Source: Mycolicibacterium moriokaense
GTDB lineage: Bacteria > Actinomycetota > Actinomycetes > Mycobacteriales > Mycobacteriaceae
Assembly (NCBI RefSeq): GCF_003347205.1
Contig: NZ_QQBJ01000002.1
Span: 372,001-436,000 of the forward strand
Length of the DNA stretch: 64,000 bases
Direction of reading: 5' to 3'
Shown piece after piece: positions 61,417 through 64,000 of the stretch. Within the stretch, counting starts at the first letter, position 1; each line of letters opens with the position of its first letter. The position numbers and the translations under genes were made by a program. The notes under the pieces were generated by a model that was given only the letters and a program-made list of their open reading frames with translations, ran no database searches and was not told the origin of the DNA.

Positions 61417-61503
61417 CGCGAACGCGTTAAAGACGATGCTGCTCACTCTGGGTGGCGAGCTGATTAGTACACGTGTCGGTGCCGACGGATAGCGTCGCCG
61501 CTC

Positions 61504-61689
61504 ATGAGCAACGCAGCCCCCTGGGCCTCCACCGCAGGAAACAAATTCCGCGAGGTCACCAGAACTACCGAGAACCCCACCACCAAACTTCTTGCCGAAG
61601 GCCTGACAGCGCTGACAGAGGCCCTACGCGAACTGGATGCCAGGCTGGAAACCATGGACAGGCAGATGCGATCCACACTCGGCAACTAG
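61504..61689 (+). CDS. Small hypothetical protein
   Basis: A 61-aa protein with a C-terminal amphipathic helix (LAEGLTALTEALRELDARLETMD). No recognisable family; the ribosome site is weak. Overlapping ORFs on both strands make it uncertain, but the helix pattern and the low-GC setting favour this frame. Confidence 0.35.
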   Translation: MSNAAPWASTAGNKFREVTRTTENPTTKLLAEGLTALTEALRELDARLETMDRQMRSTLGN

Positions 61690-61767
61690 CAAGATCGTCC
61701 CTGCGGAAGGCTCAGCTTCGTCTCTTAGACTGACGCTCAGAACACTGACATCTCCACGATCAGCCCG

Positions 61768-62756
61768 ATGCTGGCCACCCTCGGCCAACCCCCGGAGCGC
61801 TTGGCCGACTTCGCAGTGGAAGCGAAGTACGACGGACAACGAGGACTGGCCGTGATGGACGGCGGGATGGTGAAGCTTCTAAGCCGAAACGGTGCAGAAA
61901 TCACCCGCACGTTCGCAGAGATCGCGGCCGCCCTGCCCGCAGCGGTGAAGCACCGACGCGCGGTCCTTGACGGCGAAATCGTCGCTCTGGACAACAGTGG
62001 GGTTCCGTCATTCAGCCGACTCCAGCGCCGGTGGCCACAGAACCGTCGTCCATCTGCTGAGCTGCTTCGACGGGTGCCGGTCTGCTTCTACGTCTTCCAC
62101 ATGCTGACCCTCGACGGCGAGGACGTCACTGGTCACCCCTACCACCGACGCCGCGCGCACCTATCTCACCCCTCGAAGGAAACGATTCCTCGGTAGTTCG
62201 ACTGCCAACGAACTGGACTGACACCGACCCGCGCGTGGTGCTCGCCGCCTCTGCCGAACTCGGACTCGAGGGAATCGTGTGTAAACACCTCGACTCTCGA
62301 TACTCCCCAGGCTCGTGGTCGCGCGACTGGATCAAAACGCCGCACCGACGGAGAAGCGAGTTTGTCATCGGTGGCTGGCTTCCTGGAAAGGGACCGAATA
62401 GACACACCGTTGGCGCGCTTTTCGTCGGCGCCACGGCCGGAAAGCAACTGCACTTCTGCGGCGTAGTCGGTGCAGGGTTGGGCACCGGAGAGCGGCGACG
62501 GCTCATGCAAGCCTTGAAGCCGCTGCAGTGCAACGTATCCCCCTTCACGAATGTCCCGCCGCAAGTCGCAAGGACTGCATATTGGGTGCACGCCGAAGTA
62601 GTAGGCGATGTCGAGTACCGCGAGTTCTACGGGTCGCTGAACCACCCCTCATGGAAGGGATTGCGCGCTGACATCGACAGCTTTCTCGTGGAGCTCCCTT
62701 CAGAAAGGGTTCAACGCTCGGAGCGTTGGGCGGCCACCCGCCTCCCTTCCTCCTGA
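61768..62756 (+). pseudogene. ATP-dependent DNA ligase broken by one frameshift
   Basis: The first part (from ATG 61768) opens MLATLGQPPERLADFAVEAK with the adenylation lysine K20 in EAKYDGQR, then LDGEIVALDN and VFHMLTLDGEDV. At about 62165-62180 the reading frame shifts by one base backwards: the other frame continues as NDSSVVRLPTNWTDTDPRVV, followed by LGLEGIVCKHLDSRY and SRDWIKTPHRR, motifs IV to V of the family, then a C-terminal OB-like domain to the stop at 62754. Together it matches a LigC/LigD-type ligase of about 330 residues. Translation of the original frame ends at a TAG near 62194. A sequencing error is possible. Confidence 0.8.
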
Positions 62757-63299
62757 CATAAGACATCAGCGTTTACTCGGCGCGCCAGACATCACCCAAG
62801 TTGGCAGCACCGGAAGATTTCGGCCGCCGCCCTTCCCGCCACCTTTATCTAATCTCTAACTCGAACCGACATCACATCTGCCCCAGGATTTGGCGGCGCC
62901 GCTGCACAGGCCGTTTAGCCGGTGAACCATTGCGCTATGGCCGTCGTCCAGCGCACAACTGTCGTCGCGGTTGCCGTCAAGACTGTCGCCGATGAGGCCG
63001 CTCAAGCGCAGAAGAAGGCTGTCGTAGTGGTCTGTTACAGGCGGCTGTAGGAGCCCCGGAACGCCTTGACGATTACGGGCCAGCAGATCGGCGAAGGAGC
63101 TCTTCGGAACGCTCGCTATGCGCTACTGCCCGTGCTTTCAGCAGTTGAGTATTAGGCATTGAACAATCAGGACTTTGCATAGTTACCGGATTTCCGCCGG
63201 CTGAGTATCGTGGCTGCCCCAAAAAAGGGCTTGCAGAATGGCGTCTGCATCGACGAGGCGCTCCGCTTCGCATGTGAGAGGTGGCATCTGCGTGGTTGC
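62757..63299. other. 543-base gene-poor stretch
   Basis: No supported gene. A 37-codon ORF from ATG 62937 and a 66-codon minus ORF at 63073-63273 lack ribosome sites and family features. The GC content is lower than in the core regions. I see no tRNA, CRISPR repeat or clear terminator. Confidence 0.5.
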
Positions 63300-64000
63300 C
63301 TAGCGCTGTTTCGCGGCGGCACTTAGTTCGACTGCAGCCGTGTTCATTGCCTGCTCATTCTTATCACGCGCACGCCTATAAACCAGGTTGGGCACAAGAG
63401 GAGATGATGTGCGGAGACTGTAAAGCCGCTCTTGCCATACCAACAGATCGTCACTTGAAAGCGAATCGGATCCTTGGCCTCGAATCGCTCGCTCGATGTC
63501 GTCCGCCATCGAGCGCCTTTCGGCCCCAGCTCGTTTCGTCAGCCTCCACTGATCCGTCACATCGAGAAAAGCTGGCAACAGAGGCGCCACAACGCCCAAC
63601 ATAAAAGTCGACAGTTCGACGTGGAAGGCAAGACTCAAAGCAATCACCACCACCGCCCACAACATCAGCACGGCGAGCCAGCACCTGGCGTTCAAATGTT
63701 GTAACCGCTCGGAATAGGCTGCATTTGCCCGCTGGGCGATGGCAATCGAACAGGTACCGTCGAGGTCCCGATCGAAGGGATACCAGTCCGTGAGCTGCTC
63801 CTTTGCTGCGGTGGCCAAAATCTCATTGTCCGGCCCGACGACCGCCGCAAGTTCTTCAGGAGAAGGCCGCGGCGTGCGCACTGCCAGCACTGGCATTCTG
63901 AAGATGAGGCAATCGAAATCTTCCTGAAGTGCCCCCGCCTTCGCCACGTTGGTGGACTCCCACCCCGCAAATAAAGTTCGAGAAAGGAAGACCCAAATAC
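63300..64000 (-). CDS. S-4TM family putative pore-forming effector (CBASS-type), C-terminal part
   Basis: The frame ends at TAG 63300 and is open to the right edge, so the N-terminus is outside the window; the ORF beginning GTG 63947 is only internal. Visible landmarks match the SMODS-associating 4TM effector family (PF18159): AGALQEDFDCLIFRMPV, LTDWYPFD, QRAN followed by RCWLAVLMLW, a membrane hairpin (FMLGVVAPLLPAFLDV), and at the end QERLYSLRTSSPLVPNLVYR with RDKNEQAMNTAAVEL. In other bacteria this protein is encoded beside a CD-NTase and is thought to permeabilise the membrane during phage infection. The partner should lie just beyond 64000. Confidence 0.88.
   Translation of the reverse strand, partial: IWVFLSRTLFAGWESTNVAKAGALQEDFDCLIFRMPVLAVRTPRPSPEELAAVVGPDNEILATAAKEQLTDWYPFDRDLDGTCSIAIAQRANAAYSERLQHLNARCWLAVLMLWAVVVIALSLAFHVELSTFMLGVVAPLLPAFLDVTDQWRLTKRAGAERRSMADDIERAIRGQGSDSLSSDDLLVWQERLYSLRTSSPLVPNLVYRRARDKNEQAMNTAAVELSAAAKQR

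Noticed and set aside
62937-63050. 37-codon ORF after the broken ligase
   Set aside because: Too short, low complexity (Val/Ala), no ribosome site.
63073-63273. 66-codon minus-strand ORF
   Set aside because: No ribosome site; Arg/Ser-rich composition without recognisable features.
63300-63947. Treating the 215-codon frame from GTG 63947 as a complete gene
   Set aside because: Family landmarks (QEDFDC) begin right at that GTG and the frame stays open to the edge, so the start lies outside.

Overview
The window is high-GC actinobacterial DNA. Gene content and order follow the Mycobacterium tuberculosis H37Rv block Rv2466c to Rv2518c: mycothiol nitroreductase, pepN, glbO, aglA, 180-kDa gdh, ettA, ssbB, plsB2, plsC, WS/DGAT, bkdABC, citE, fadE19, accA1/accD1, TetR, cmrA, orn, ldtB. 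Extra genes are interspersed, as expected for a fast-growing Mycobacterium (Mycolicibacterium). Assignments rest on recognised protein sequence, motifs and synteny; no database search was run. Mtb locus names (Rv numbers) are recalled homologues.

Layout. 1-1526: cytosine deaminase (cut by the left edge) and its permease. 1669-10238: redox, peptidase, globin and glucosidase genes, then a thioesterase. 10235-17437: one leftward block of NAD-glutamate dehydrogenase, EttA and a second SSB. 17586-26709: a lone allophanate-hydrolase C-terminal domain, a methyltransferase, a CopD/CtaG protein, and a translationally coupled lipid operon (WS/DGAT, HAD-acyltransferase, PlsB2). 26883-34745: tRNA-Arg followed by envelope enzymes (VanY-type carboxypeptidase, transglycosylase), an F420-type oxidoreductase, a PHP phosphatase, a ZIP-like transporter, a zeta-toxin module, and echA14. 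34847-45109: a leucine/branched-chain catabolic block (accD1-accA1-fadE19-maoC-citE, then bkdABC) facing a TetR gene across a strong palindromic operator. 45113-52906: small membrane proteins, an S9 peptidase, an MmpS-like protein, an MFS transporter, mycolate reductase CmrA, a HerA-like ATPase and oligoribonuclease.

Two accessory regions lie beside tRNA genes. Next to tRNA-His (about 53.1-56.3 kb) there is a decayed gene with an in-frame amber codon, and a leftward operon encoding an EspC-like type VII partner, a 385-aa WXG-type protein with an unassigned C-terminal domain, and two tandem paralogues that look like duplicated immunity genes. After the L,D-transpeptidase LdtB, tRNA-Lys (59.2 kb) carries an integrated element that runs off the right edge. 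It contains a tyrosine integrase ending three bases from the tRNA, an excisionase, hypothetical genes, a frameshifted ATP-dependent DNA ligase, and at the edge a S-4TM putative pore-forming effector of the type paired with CD-NTases in anti-phage (CBASS-like) loci.

Regulatory signals read directly from the sequence include a perfect-spacing SigH-type promoter before the mycothiol nitroreductase, a SigF-like promoter before a small membrane protein, a TetR operator, a toxin-antitoxin operator candidate, and several large intergenic hairpins.
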